Source: Clostridiaceae bacterium (GTDB lineage Bacteria > Bacillota > Clostridia > Peptostreptococcales > Natronincolaceae). Taken from it: 64,000 bases of DNA. Shown here piece by piece: positions 18,703-27,942 of this stretch (position 1 is its first letter; each line of letters begins with the position of its first letter). The notes below the pieces were generated by a model. It was not told the origin of the DNA, searched no databases, and worked only from the letters and a program-made list of their open reading frames with translations. Position numbers and translations under genes: made by a program. The stretch lies in contig JAHDLO010000018.1 of the NCBI GenBank assembly GCA_018432235.1, positions 1 through 64,000 of the forward strand, read 5' to 3'.

Positions 18703-20517
18703 TTACATCGTTCTTCTCTGCATTCTTTCACGGGTTGTCTTATCTAATATTCGCTTTCTGATTCTAATATTCTTAGGTGTAACCTCCACTAGCTCATCAT
18801 CAGCTATAAACTCCAGTGATTGCTCCAGAGAAAATATGGTTGCAGGAGTTAGTCTAAGAGAATCATCGGTTCCTGATGCCCGGATATTTGTCAGCTGCTT
18901 TCTCTTGCATACATTAACAGCAATATCCTCCAAACGTGAGCTTTCTCCTACCACCATGCCCTCATATACCTCCATACCGGGAGAAACAAACATTGTACCT
19001 CTGTCCTGAGCATTAAAAATACCATATGCAACTGCTGTACCCGTTTCAAAGGCCACTAAGGAGCCTCTGTTTCTTACTCTTATTTCACCCTTGTAGGTAT
19101 CAAAGCCATCGAATAGATGATGGAATACCCCATAGCCCTTAGTATCAGTTAAGAACTCTGAACGATATCCAATTAAACCTCTGGCGGGGATTCTGAATTG
19201 AAGCTTCATAATGCCATTGCCATTGGGTGCCATATCCAGCATCTCACCTTTTCTTTGACCAATCTTTTCTATAACAGAGCTGGCATTTTCCTCAGGAACC
19301 TCTACAAACAGATGCTCCATAGGCTCCAATAGCCCCTCGTCAGTTCTTTTAATAATTACCTCTGGTCTGGAGACGGCGAATTCATAGCCCTCTCTTCTCA
19401 TGGTCTCAATTAGAATAGATAAATGCAGCTCACCTCGGCCTAAAACCTTAAAGCAGTCGGCGGATATCTCCTCCAGCTTCATCGCAACATTGGAGAGCAT
19501 TTCCTTTTCCAATCTATCCTTTAAGTGTCGACTTGTAACATAGCTTCCCTCTTTACCTGCAAAGGGGCTGTCGTTAACCATAAAGTTCATGGATATTGTT
19601 GGTTCGTCTATCTTCACAAAGGGCACTGGCTCTACATTATCTATAGCGCATATGGTATCTCCAATGTTAATATCGCTCATACCTGATACGGCTACAATTT
19701 CTCCTGCCTCAGCCTTATCCACATCAACCCGGTGCAGACCTTGATAATGGTATAGATTACTGATTTTCACATTTTCTATTTCACCTGTGGTCTTAATCAA
19801 TACAGCACCTTGACCCTTAAATACGCCACCTCTTAAGAGCTTACCTATACCAATTCGACCAATATATTTGTCATAATCGATATTGGATATTTGCAGCTGT
19901 AGCCCTTCACCCTCATTGCTTTTAGGGGCAGGGATATACTTAATAATTGCATCGAATAACGGTTTTAAATCTGTACCGGCTTCATCAATTTCAACCATAG
20001 CAAAGCCATTTTTTGCTGAAGCATATACGACAGGGAATTCTATTTGGTCCTCATCTGCATCAAGACTGATAAATAAATCTAGAACCTCATCGATAACCTC
20101 TTCAGGTCTTCTATCAGGACGGTCAATCTTATTAATTACTACAATTGGCTGTAACCCCTCTGCTAAAGCCTTGTTTAGCACGAAGCGTGTTTGTGGCATT
20201 GGTCCTTCCTTAGCATCCACCAATAAAAGAACGCCATCCACCATCTTCATAATACGCTCAACCTCACCACCAAAGTCCGCATGGCCTGGTGTGTCCACTA
20301 TATTAATCTTTACACCCTCATAGCTAACCGAGGTGTTCTTCGACAAAATAGTAATCCCACGCTCTCTTTCCAGAGCATTTGAATCCATTACCCTTTCCTC
20401 AACGACTTCATTTGAACGAAAGGTCCCGCTTTGCTTCAGCATTTGATCCACAAGCGTGGTTTTTCCATGGTCAACGTGGGCAATTATAGCTACATTTCTG
20501 ATATCATTTCTTTGCAT
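18703..20517 (-). CDS. typA: Ribosome-associated GTPase BipA/TypA
   Basis: A translational GTPase of about 604 residues. G motifs: G1 AHVDHGKT, the RGITI switch I element, G3 [13 protein letters not shown]4 NKIDRP. EF-G-like domains II, III and V follow, and the C-terminus ([14 protein letters not shown]) is the BipA-specific domain. BipA helps ribosome assembly and stress adaptation. I chose the ATG at 20517 with GAGG 6 nt upstream; an in-frame ATG four codons earlier is also possible. A single-gene unit. Confidence 0.96.
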   Translation of the reverse strand: MQRNDIRNVAIIAHVDHGKTTLVDQMLKQSGTFRSNEVVEERVMDSNALERERGITILSKNTSVSYEGVKINIVDTPGHADFGGEVERIMKMVDGVLLLVDAKEGPMPQTRFVLNKALAEGLQPIVVINKIDRPDRRPEEVIDEVLDLFISLDADEDQIEFPVVYASAKNGFAMVEIDEAGTDLKPLFDAIIKYIPAPKSNEGEGLQLQISNIDYDKYIGRIGIGKLLRGGVFKGQGAVLIKTTGEIENVKISNLYHYQGLHRVDVDKAEAGEIVAVSGMSDINIGDTICAIDNVEPVPFVKIDEPTISMNFMVNDSPFAGKEGSYVTSRHLKDRLEKEMLSNVAMKLEEISADCFKVLGRGELHLSILIETMRREGYEFAVSRPEVIIKRTDEGLLEPMEHLFVEVPEENASSVIEKIGQRKGEMLDMAPNGNGIMKLQFRIPARGLIGYRSEFLTDTKGYGVFHHLFDGFDTYKGEIRVRNRGSLVAFETGTAVAYGIFNAQDRGTMFVSPGMEVYEGMVVGESSRLEDIAVNVCKRKQLTNIRASGTDDSLRLTPATIFSLEQSLEFIADDELVEVTPKNIRIRKRILDKTTRERMQRRTM

Positions 20518-20659
20518 TTTCTTCCTCATCTTCCTTCAATTGGTTTATATTAAGCGAAAGCTTTATATTTATCACACATAAAGAAAATTCTATCATATAT
20601 TATTATATACTGCAATCGTCAATATAATAAATTTGATTTTACCAAAGGAACACAAAGGG

Positions 20660-20724
20660 GGAACACAAGGGGACGGTTCTTCTGTGTCTAAATAAGACAC
20701 AGAAGAACCGTCCCCTTGTGTTCC
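20660..20724. repeat. Perfect 30-bp palindromic repeat (REP/RAYT-type)
   Basis: Arms 20660-20689 and 20695-20724 are exact reverse complements over all 30 bases, with a 5-nt loop aaata. The core GGGGACGGTTCTTCTGTGTC is, from memory, a recurring motif in clostridial genomes associated with REP-type elements and REP-associated tyrosine transposases. A partial direct copy (GGAACACAAAGGGG) precedes it at about 20648. It lies 20 nt past the stop of the cis-prenyltransferase gene and could also act as its terminator, though no T tract follows. Confidence 0.9.
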
Positions 20725-20743
20725 TTCGTCGCCTTGTGCTCTG

Positions 20744-21388
20744 CTATCCTCCCAGTGTGACATCCTGCTGTTCGTACCAGCTAAGGGCATCGTAGAAATG
20801 CTGTGGCTTGAAGTCTGGCCAGTAATCGTCTATTGTATAGAAATCGGAATATACGGATTGTGCCGGTAAGAAGCCGCTTAGTCTTCGTCTGCCTCCCCAT
20901 CGGATGATCAAATCTATTCTTGAAATATCTCTCGACTGCAGTCCACCGAAATAATTAGACTTTACACCTTTTCCTGTTTTTATCATCTCTCCAAGATCCC
21001 AATGCCATCCATAATTCACCAGGAAATTAACCTTCGTTCTGCCATCTCCAAATTCCTGCCTTTTTGTATAGGTCAGAAGCTCCTGCGGAAACATTGGTGA
21101 GTCTGTGTTTCCCAATACCATCAATGAAGCATTTTCCAGTGCCAATAGCTTTACTGCATTGATACAGGCATCTGTAAATGCTCTTGTCTGTATTGATGGT
21201 CTTTTGGTATTGTCTGTGGTAAAGCCATAGTAGGTTATTTCCTCTACCCCCTGCTGCTGGCAAAGTCTAAATAATTGTATTCCTGGGTCCAGACCTGCTT
21301 CATAGCCCTTCTCCTTAGCCATACCTAGATTATTTGCCCATCTTCTGTTGCCGTCGGGTATTATACCTATATGTTTTGGAATTTTCAT
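20744..21388 (-). CDS. Divergent cis-prenyltransferase (UppS family)
   Basis: A 214-residue protein of the undecaprenyl diphosphate synthase family, which joins isopentenyl diphosphate units to make polyprenyl carriers. The N-terminus HIGIIPDGNRRWA keeps the catalytic DGN block and arginines. Elsewhere it deviates: the usual S-T-E-N-W-K-R-P becomes TTDNTKRP, and the C-terminal R-T-G-G-E-x-R-x-S-N becomes RWGGRRRLSG, losing the conserved Glu and Asn. It is also about 30 residues shorter than typical UppS. It probably makes a shorter or different prenyl product, or acts beside a canonical UppS elsewhere. Confidence 0.8.
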   Translation of the reverse strand: MKIPKHIGIIPDGNRRWANNLGMAKEKGYEAGLDPGIQLFRLCQQQGVEEITYYGFTTDNTKRPSIQTRAFTDACINAVKLLALENASLMVLGNTDSPMFPQELLTYTKRQEFGDGRTKVNFLVNYGWHWDLGEMIKTGKGVKSNYFGGLQSRDISRIDLIIRWGGRRRLSGFLPAQSVYSDFYTIDDYWPDFKPQHFYDALSWYEQQDVTLGG

Positions 21389-21770
21389 TTAAGCTCACCC
21401 CTAATCTGTATATAATTCAATTGTTGACAGCTTAGTATAAAGTAATACCATTTCCTTGAATTTAAGCTTGTTAATTTTTACTAATATAGCTTCAATCAAG
21501 AAATATTACTCATAGTTTAGCCCGAAATGCTGTAATTAGTCATATTTTTAATTAAAATCTCATAATATGTCGAATTATTTATCCCTATAAGCATTTAGAC
21601 ATAGAAAAAACCCACCTTAGGTGGGTTGATTTGATTATTTTCTCATATTTGATATTGGTCTTACCAAAGATCACATAGTACCATCAGCAAAAATCAACTT
21701 TTTTGTTACATCTGTTGAAGCATCTATAACCTGAATAATGCACCGCAACAATATTTATTATATTCAACAT
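21389..21770. other. Intergenic region, AT-rich
   Basis: About 380 nt between two minus-strand genes. Apart from the terminator at 21605-21627 I see no gene, tRNA or repeat. Confidence 0.5.
21605..21627 (-). terminator. Rho-independent terminator
   Basis: An 8-bp stem AACCCACC/GGTGGGTT (21609-21616 with 21620-21627) with a 3-nt loop is followed on the minus strand by six T. It probably ends the transcript containing the YhaO/YhaN/GIY-YIG genes. Confidence 0.9.
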
Positions 21771-22031
21771 CTATAGCTGCTCTTTATTGTAAAAGTTAGC
21801 GATTAAAGCTTCCTTTTGCTTTTTATTTAGTCTGCGTATGGCAGCCTCCCTTTTTAAGGAAGAGCTTTTATCCTGCTGCTCCTCCCAATATACCAGCTCA
21901 ACCGGCAGCCTGCCCCTCGTATAACGGGCTCCGACACCTTCATTATGTGCCTTTAGTCTGGCCTCCAGGTCCACTGTCCAACCGACGTAAATTGTTTTGT
22001 CACTGCATCTTAACATATAGGTATAGGGCAT
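21771..22031 (-). CDS. GIY-YIG domain protein
   Basis: An 86-residue single-domain GIY-YIG protein. The signature appears as PYTYMLRCSDKTIYVGWTVD (the Y-x-L and Y-V-G elements), followed by RLKAHNEGVGARYTRGR with the conserved Arg/Tyr and the Glu in VYWEEQQDKSSSLKREAAI. This matches the short UvrC-like/YhbQ group. Nuclease activity is presumed from the family. It sits 19 nt after the YhaN-like gene. Confidence 0.85.
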   Translation of the reverse strand: MPYTYMLRCSDKTIYVGWTVDLEARLKAHNEGVGARYTRGRLPVELVYWEEQQDKSSSLKREAAIRRLNKKQKEALIANFYNKEQL

Positions 22032-22050
22032 ATCATCACTCTCTTTTGCC

Positions 22051-24741
22051 TCAATTTAGTGTAAATCGTTCTACCATAAAATACTTTTCTATCTTTTCTG
22101 CCATCCACTCATGGCAGGTAAATATAAATATTTGCCTCCTCATGCTTAGCTCTTCCAGCAGCTGAAGATTGGTATCCAGCCTATCCTCATCCCAGTTAAT
22201 CAAAAGCTCGTCAAAGCATATTGGCAGAGGTTCCTTTCCCTGATCCAAATGATCTATTAGTGAAAGTCTAAGTGATAGGTACAGCTGGTTTAGCGTTCCC
22301 TTGCTTTCATTATCACTAATCCTTCTGGGTGAGGGGTTATCGGCTTCTCTTAAATAAATGGCAGGCGTTCCGTCATTGTCATCCAAAAATATGCCTGTAT
22401 ATCTTTTCTGAGTTATGATATTAAAGTATCTGGAGGCATTTTTTAGCACATCCGGCTGATTTTCAAACCTGAATTCTTCGTCAGCCCTTCTGATAAGCTC
22501 TGATAGTAATACCAGCCTATCTCTTTTTATGGTGGCCTCACTAAGCGCCTCCTCCACCACTGAAATATGACTTTCCAGTTCATCCAGCATAGGTGTCTCC
22601 ATAAGCTGCTGCATGTTAATTTCTATTTCCTTCCTTTCAACCCGTAGGTTTTTAAGCTCTTCCTCAATATCCTCCAGCCGTTGCTCTTTTTTCTCCAGCT
22701 GCTGCTCCTGTATCATATCCTTCTCTTGTAGAAGCAGTAGCTCCTCAATTATTTTGTCAGCTGTAGGAATTTCATTTAAACGCTCCTCCAGCAGCTTGAT
22801 TTTACTCATTAGCCTCTGATTTGATTCCAGCAGCTTTAGGCCTTCCTCTATATTGCCGTCACCTATAGTCATAAGACTTTGACGATAGCTCTGAAGCCTT
22901 TCCTGATGCGCCGTCAGCTGCTGCTGCTTTTCTTCTTCATCTAGCTGGAGTATTGCCATCTCCTGTCGTAGCCCCTCATTTATCAGGATCTGCTTTTCCA
23001 AAAAATCCAGTCGGTCCTTAAGCTCATACAGGCCTTCCGCCAATCCCTTATACTCTGTCGGATAAAATTGATTGACAAAGGACTCCAATTGGGTTTTTAA
23101 AAAGCTATAGTCCGTCTCCTTGCTTTCTGCTTCTCTTTTCTTTTCCTCCAATAATTGATACAGGTCCTTAATTCTCATCATAGTAGTTAAAAACACGTCC
23201 TGACTATACTCAACTATGATATCCGGAACGGGTACTCCCTTTAGAATCGCCTTGATGTCTGCAGTGGCTTTTTCCAGCTTTGTTGTCAGTCCGCTGATTT
23301 CCTCCCTAAGTCCCGCAATATTATTGCTTTGGGCCAAATTATTGCTGTATTCCTTTTTTAGGCTAAAATTATTTATAAGTCCGGTTGTGCCAAATAGACC
23401 GATGAATCCTGCCATCATCAAAACAGGGGTGCTCTTCATCAGTAATGCCAGTATAAATAACGGTACTGCTGCAAAAGCCGCCGCCATATACAGCCTTGAG
23501 CCCTTACCCGTTACTACCTGCTGTCCCTTAAAGGCCAATATGCTTTGCTTTTCCTTAAGCTGTTGCTGAAGATTTTTTTGTATCGCAAGCTGAGCCTGCA
23601 GCTCAAGAAGATTAATGTTCCCTATCCTTATATATGCATTCTCTGAGGACTCCTCCTTCAGGATTTTTCTGCCTTCCTCTGTCAACCCTGCAGCGGTCCT
23701 TTCCATTTCCTGCTTCAGCCTCTTAAGCTCCTCCTCAGCTGTTTTCAAACGATGAAGCTCCTGAAAATAAGCATTAATCTTGTACTTATTCTCAAGGATA
23801 AGCTCATCCTGTGGCCCTATTTCATAAATTGCCTTCTGCTTATTATTGATTGCTTCACTTCGCTTTGTCAGCTCCCCAGTTAGCTTGTGGACAGCTTCAT
23901 CCATTTCTTGAAGACTTTGTCGAAGCTCTGTCGGAAGGCCCTTCATCAGCTCCTCCTTTACTAGTGCAGCTCTTAAGGCTTTAATCTCGGCATCTAGGAC
24001 AAGGACCGGCATGACCTCCTTCGTTTTCTTTATAGCTGTCCTTAGAGAAATTCTTTCGTTTATTATGGCCTCCAGCAGCTGGTCGATGTCCTTTAGTCTT
24101 GAATCATAATTTCTTAGCTGCTCCTGTCGACTGAGGGCGGCACTTTTTTCCTTCTTCAGCTCCCTTAGCTTATTTTCCAGCTCCTTAATCAAATAATTAC
24201 CCCTACCACTTTCACGGTAGATTTCAGCAGCCTCCTCATTGAGCTCCTTCAAGACCTCTCGTGTATTTCTCAGCAGCTCATTCCCATAATTAGCCAGCAG
24301 CTTGTCCTGAACCTCCTCCCAGGCCTTACCCTGTATTTCAATTAAATCCTCCACTCTAAGGGAGTAAATTTTATTATAAATTTCCGAGGAAATATGCTCA
24401 GCAAAGGGTAAAGGATTATTTTTTAGCTCTTCATTCCTGTTGCCGCTAAACATCTGCCCCTTTGGAGAGCTAAGCAGCCTTCTATAGACCTCGATTTCCT
24501 CCTTCCCTATCGTTAGCTTAGCACTAAATTCTATACGGCCATTTTTTCTGGAGGAATAGGGATGTGCTTCTGCTCTTGCAGGAGAAAATCCATAAAGTAG
24601 GCTTTTAATTAAATTAAAGATGGTGGTCTTTCCTGCTTCATTTTTACCATAGAAAAGAGCAACACGAGGGTTGATATCTACTATTTCTCTCTTTTCGTCA
24701 AACTTTCCATAGTCTATTATATTTATCGCTGCTATTTTCAC
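22051..24741 (-). CDS. SbcC/YhaN-like SMC-type ATPase
   Basis: An 896-residue Rad50/SbcC-type ATPase. Walker A GKNEAGKTT lies near residue 33; two long coiled coils (about 160-400 and 490-730) flank a hydrophobic hairpin around residues 410-460 (AAFAAVPLFILALLMK and LMMAGFIGLFGTTGLI), the membrane-inserted middle seen in Bacillus YhaN; the signature and Walker B region is near the C-terminus (SKGTLNQLYLSLRLSL, ICFDELLINWDEDR). No zinc-hook CxxC is seen. It starts with GTG overlapping the YhaO-like stop by one base, so the pair is translationally coupled. Confidence 0.85.
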   Translation of the reverse strand: MKIAAINIIDYGKFDEKREIVDINPRVALFYGKNEAGKTTIFNLIKSLLYGFSPARAEAHPYSSRKNGRIEFSAKLTIGKEEIEVYRRLLSSPKGQMFSGNRNEELKNNPLPFAEHISSEIYNKIYSLRVEDLIEIQGKAWEEVQDKLLANYGNELLRNTREVLKELNEEAAEIYRESGRGNYLIKELENKLRELKKEKSAALSRQEQLRNYDSRLKDIDQLLEAIINERISLRTAIKKTKEVMPVLVLDAEIKALRAALVKEELMKGLPTELRQSLQEMDEAVHKLTGELTKRSEAINNKQKAIYEIGPQDELILENKYKINAYFQELHRLKTAEEELKRLKQEMERTAAGLTEEGRKILKEESSENAYIRIGNINLLELQAQLAIQKNLQQQLKEKQSILAFKGQQVVTGKGSRLYMAAAFAAVPLFILALLMKSTPVLMMAGFIGLFGTTGLINNFSLKKEYSNNLAQSNNIAGLREEISGLTTKLEKATADIKAILKGVPVPDIIVEYSQDVFLTTMMRIKDLYQLLEEKKREAESKETDYSFLKTQLESFVNQFYPTEYKGLAEGLYELKDRLDFLEKQILINEGLRQEMAILQLDEEEKQQQLTAHQERLQSYRQSLMTIGDGNIEEGLKLLESNQRLMSKIKLLEERLNEIPTADKIIEELLLLQEKDMIQEQQLEKKEQRLEDIEEELKNLRVERKEIEINMQQLMETPMLDELESHISVVEEALSEATIKRDRLVLLSELIRRADEEFRFENQPDVLKNASRYFNIITQKRYTGIFLDDNDGTPAIYLREADNPSPRRISDNESKGTLNQLYLSLRLSLIDHLDQGKEPLPICFDELLINWDEDRLDTNLQLLEELSMRRQIFIFTCHEWMAEKIEKYFMVERFTLN

Positions 24742-25976
24742 TATTTATCCCCCACCATTCTGCCTATTGCTTCTTCCTCCAATCCCTCCAGCAGCTGCCT
24801 AATATACGAATCTTTATCCTGCTGTGACCTTATAGCACTGTTGATCAATTTCGTCTCAAGCCCCTCAAGCTCTTCCCTTAGCCTTAGGTCTTCAATACGT
24901 TTCAGCACATTAGCCAAAACATGCCTACCCTCCTTCAGCGCCTTTCGATTATAGGGCTTAAGAAGGCCATCTGTCTTAATTTCAACCGTCAGCAGATTAA
25001 GACTATATTTCAAATCCTCTTGAAGCTGTTGGCGGTTTTCGGAGTCCATAAGCTCTCCCTGTAGCTGACAGGGTCCCTGCAGCTCAAGTCTTATAATTAG
25101 CTTTTTATGATTACCCACTTCAGCTATATGTCTCTGCACCTTATCAACAAGCAGCGCCTTCAGGTCATGGTAATTTGAAATTTCGTTTAATTCTTTTACA
25201 ACGATATTTTCCCATTGTATAGCTGAGAGACTTCTAAATGCCACATTGGTATTGCCGAAGTCATCTATGGTCACCAGTAGACCGCCCTTTTCACCGGTTT
25301 CCCTTGGATGCCGTCCCTGTAGATTACCACTGTAATATATCCGTTGGCTTTCCCCAACCTGCTGTTTGATATGTATATGACCCAAAGCCCAATAGCTGTA
25401 GCCCTTTTCCTCAAGCTCTTCCTTGGTACAGGGCAAATATCTGTCATGCTTTTCAACGCCTCCAGCATTAGTTACCATTGCATGCACTAAGCCTATGCAG
25501 GGCAAATCACCCTTGGCATCCGGAAAAAGCTTTATCAGGTTTCTAGCCTCTCGATTTGTTTTATGCCCTACTCCCACTATGGTTGCAATTGCCTCACCGT
25601 TGGCCTTCAAGAGCATCACCTCTTGAACCCTGTCCTCCGCGAACAAATAGACATTGCTGGGCCAGCTTATCCTATTTGCCCTATAGCTTTTATCTCCAGG
25701 ATCATGATTTCCCGTTGCATAGAAGACCTTTATGCCGGCATCAGCTAGTTGATTAAATGCCTTTATTAAATATTGTTCCGTCTGAAAGGAAAGCTTGTCA
25801 TTATCAAAGAGGTCTCCTGCAATTAATAGCGCATCTACACCTTCTGCGATACAGGTGTCTATGGCATTGTCAAAGGACCTCCGTAAGCCCTCTCTTAACA
25901 TAGTCCTAAGCTGTGGGTCACTGGAATGAAAGCTGGTATCTAGATGTACATCTCCAATATGTAAAAGCTTAAGCAT
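24741..25976 (-). CDS. SbcD/YhaO-like DNA repair exonuclease
   Basis: A 411-residue Mre11/SbcD-type metallophosphoesterase. Metal-binding blocks are visible in order: HIGDVHLD, LLIAGDLFDN, YATGNHDPG, GLVHAM and ALGHIHIKQ. It partners with the SMC-like ATPase encoded immediately downstream (1-base overlap) in an Mre11-Rad50-like nuclease that processes DNA ends. The C-terminal ~130 residues, helical and charged, would bind the ATPase coiled-coil base. Confidence 0.9.
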   Translation of the reverse strand: MLKLLHIGDVHLDTSFHSSDPQLRTMLREGLRRSFDNAIDTCIAEGVDALLIAGDLFDNDKLSFQTEQYLIKAFNQLADAGIKVFYATGNHDPGDKSYRANRISWPSNVYLFAEDRVQEVMLLKANGEAIATIVGVGHKTNREARNLIKLFPDAKGDLPCIGLVHAMVTNAGGVEKHDRYLPCTKEELEEKGYSYWALGHIHIKQQVGESQRIYYSGNLQGRHPRETGEKGGLLVTIDDFGNTNVAFRSLSAIQWENIVVKELNEISNYHDLKALLVDKVQRHIAEVGNHKKLIIRLELQGPCQLQGELMDSENRQQLQEDLKYSLNLLTVEIKTDGLLKPYNRKALKEGRHVLANVLKRIEDLRLREELEGLETKLINSAIRSQQDKDSYIRQLLEGLEEEAIGRMVGDK

Positions 25977-26002
25977 TTTTCTTCTCTCCTTTTATCCTTA
26001 CC

Positions 26003-27610
26003 TTACCATGCAGCGATTGTACCGTCGGTTCTTGACTCTGTCCCACCGCAGAGAACGCCCTCTTCATTTCTCCAAATGATCTGACCTCTGCCGAATACAC
26101 CATTTTCCCTTTGCACTATAATATCATGGCCCCTATCTCTTAAGGCCTCTACTATTTCCGTAGAAATACCTTCCTCCACCTCAACAGTTCTCTCCTTGGA
26201 CCAATGCCATCTTGGCGCATCCAAGGCTGCCTGTGGATTCATTTTAAAATCAATGGTATTCATAATTACCTGCAAATGTCCCTGTGGCTGCATAAAGCCT
26301 CCCATGACACCAAAGGGACCTACCGGTTGATTGTCTTTGGTTAAAAATCCCGGAATAATTGTATGGTAGGGCTTTTTTCCACCCTCTAAACGGTTGTCAT
26401 GGTTTATATCAAAGGAAAAATTATGACCCCTGTTCTGAAGACTGATGCCTGTACCGGGAACCACCAAGCCTGATCCAAAGCCCATATAATTGCTCTGTAT
26501 AAAGGATATCATATTGCCGTCGCCGTCGGCAGCTGCTAAATATACGGTTCCGCCCCTTGGCGGCGTACCTGCTTCAGGCAATCTCGCCCTGTCCGAAATT
26601 AGAGTCCTGCGTTCCTCTCCATAGGATTCGGATAGTAAGGACTCAACCTCAACTGTCATTTTTTTAGGGTCAGTGATATACCTATGTCCATCGGCAAAGG
26701 CCAGCTTTATCGCCTCTATTTGTTTGTGGTAGGTTGTGGCTGCCTCCCTTTCCTCAAAGCTTAAGCCCTTTAATATATTTAATGCCATTAAAGCAATGAT
26801 GCCCTGCCCATTAGGTGGCAGCTCCCATACATCATAGCCCTTGTAACTTACTGATACCGGCTCTACCCAATCCGCCTTAAAGGTTGCCAGGTCCTCTTTA
26901 CTTATAAAGCCGCTATGTTTTTTTGAAAAGGCATCGATTTTTTCTGCTATATCACCCCTATAAAAATCCTCAGCATAGGTTTCACCGATTTTTCTCAGGG
27001 TTTCGCCATGGCCTTTAGACTGCCATATTTCACCGATTTTTGGGGGTCTTCCCTTAGGCGCAAAGGTTTTAAACCACTCCTCAAATTCCTCTCCCCGTAG
27101 GTTCTTTTTATATGCCTCGTAGGCTCTGGCCCAGTATTTGCCGGTGGTTGGCGAAATAGGGTATCCTTCTATCGCATATGTAATAGCCGACTCCAATACC
27201 TCTATTAATGGCAGCCGGCCAAAAGTCCTTGAAAGCTCCGCCCAAGCACCCGGTTCTCCTGGAACAGTTACCGGAGCAAAACCGAATTTTGGTATTTCAT
27301 GATATCCCCTATCCTTTAGTGCTTGAATTGATATTGACTTAGGCGCAGCTCCGCTGGCATTTAAGCCATGAAGCCTTCCATTGGACCATACGATAGCAAA
27401 GGCATCTCCACCTATCCCATTGGAGGTGGGCTCCACAACCGTAAGAGCAGCTGCCGTAGCAATTGCTGCATCTATTGCATTTCCGCCCTTTTTAAGAATC
27501 TCTAGACCGGCCTGGGCCGCCAAAGGCTGCGAGGTGGCAACCATTCCCCTTTTACCGTAAACCACGGTCCTTTTAGCTTCATATGGATAGCTCAACGCAT
27601 CAAAATCCAT
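26003..27610 (-). CDS. Gamma-glutamyltransferase family protein
   Basis: A 535-residue Ntn-hydrolase of the gamma-glutamyltranspeptidase family (YwrD-like subgroup, or acylase-type). The large-subunit start GMVATSQPLAAQAGLEILKKGGNAIDAA is clear; the autoprocessing site lies in PPRGGTVYLAAADGDGN, with the Thr expected to become the N-terminal nucleophile of the small subunit (about residue 352); GGFMQPQGHLQV and the C-terminal WHWSKERTVEVE are family blocks. There is no signal peptide, so it is likely cytoplasmic. The substrate is uncertain: glutathione-like gamma-glutamyl compounds or other amides. Confidence 0.88.
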   Translation of the reverse strand: MDFDALSYPYEAKRTVVYGKRGMVATSQPLAAQAGLEILKKGGNAIDAAIATAAALTVVEPTSNGIGGDAFAIVWSNGRLHGLNASGAAPKSISIQALKDRGYHEIPKFGFAPVTVPGEPGAWAELSRTFGRLPLIEVLESAITYAIEGYPISPTTGKYWARAYEAYKKNLRGEEFEEWFKTFAPKGRPPKIGEIWQSKGHGETLRKIGETYAEDFYRGDIAEKIDAFSKKHSGFISKEDLATFKADWVEPVSVSYKGYDVWELPPNGQGIIALMALNILKGLSFEEREAATTYHKQIEAIKLAFADGHRYITDPKKMTVEVESLLSESYGEERRTLISDRARLPEAGTPPRGGTVYLAAADGDGNMISFIQSNYMGFGSGLVVPGTGISLQNRGHNFSFDINHDNRLEGGKKPYHTIIPGFLTKDNQPVGPFGVMGGFMQPQGHLQVIMNTIDFKMNPQAALDAPRWHWSKERTVEVEEGISTEIVEALRDRGHDIIVQRENGVFGRGQIIWRNEEGVLCGGTESRTDGTIAAW

Positions 27611-27791
27611 GTACCTTCCCCCTTTAGCTCCTTTTTATATATAAATTCAAGAACAGCTGTTTGTTTTCCTGCTAATTTTCTTCGAAAATAGAAATAAAAA
27701 TAGTTTGTTCAGCCCTAGAAGGGCATGTTACTCGCTTGAGCCTCAAGGCTCACTGAACGGTTCACCAACTGCTTATATTTACAGGCTGCTG
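27611..27791. other. Short intergenic region with hairpins
   Basis: Non-coding. It contains two short perfect hairpins, GCCC-tagaa-GGGC (near 27710) and TGAGCC-tcaa-GGCTCA (near 27740), and separates the ABC-exporter module from the gamma-glutamyltransferase gene. The TGAGCC hairpin may terminate the module's transcript, but no T tract follows. Confidence 0.4.
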
Positions 27792-27911
27792 CTAAAGCAC
27801 CACTTGGATGACGTGATTGTATGTACCGAGAATTTCATCTTTTGTACGGCCTGTAAAAAGTCCCACTACTAAGAGGACTACCGCTGCGACAACAATAGAC
27901 AGCTTCTTCAC
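27792..27911 (-). CDS. 39-residue membrane peptide of the ABC-exporter operon
   Basis: A small ORF opens with GTG at 27911, six nt after GGAG, and ends in TAG at 27792-27794. It encodes KKLSIVVAAVVLLVVGLFTG and then a short polar tail ending VIQVVL: one N-terminal hydrophobic segment with a Lys-Lys start. It begins 31 nt past the last permease gene on the same strand and is likely co-transcribed. It may be a small accessory or immunity peptide; the function is not known and the call rests on the ribosome site and position. Confidence 0.55.
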   Translation of the reverse strand: MKKLSIVVAAVVLLVVGLFTGRTKDEILGTYNHVIQVVL

Positions 27912-27942
27912 TGAAATCTCCAACCTCTCACTATCTCAAAAA

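Noticed and set aside
20593..20790. Minus-strand open frame across the 30-bp palindrome
   Set aside because: It is composed largely of the palindrome and the end of the prenyltransferase gene; no ribosome site and no protein-like character.
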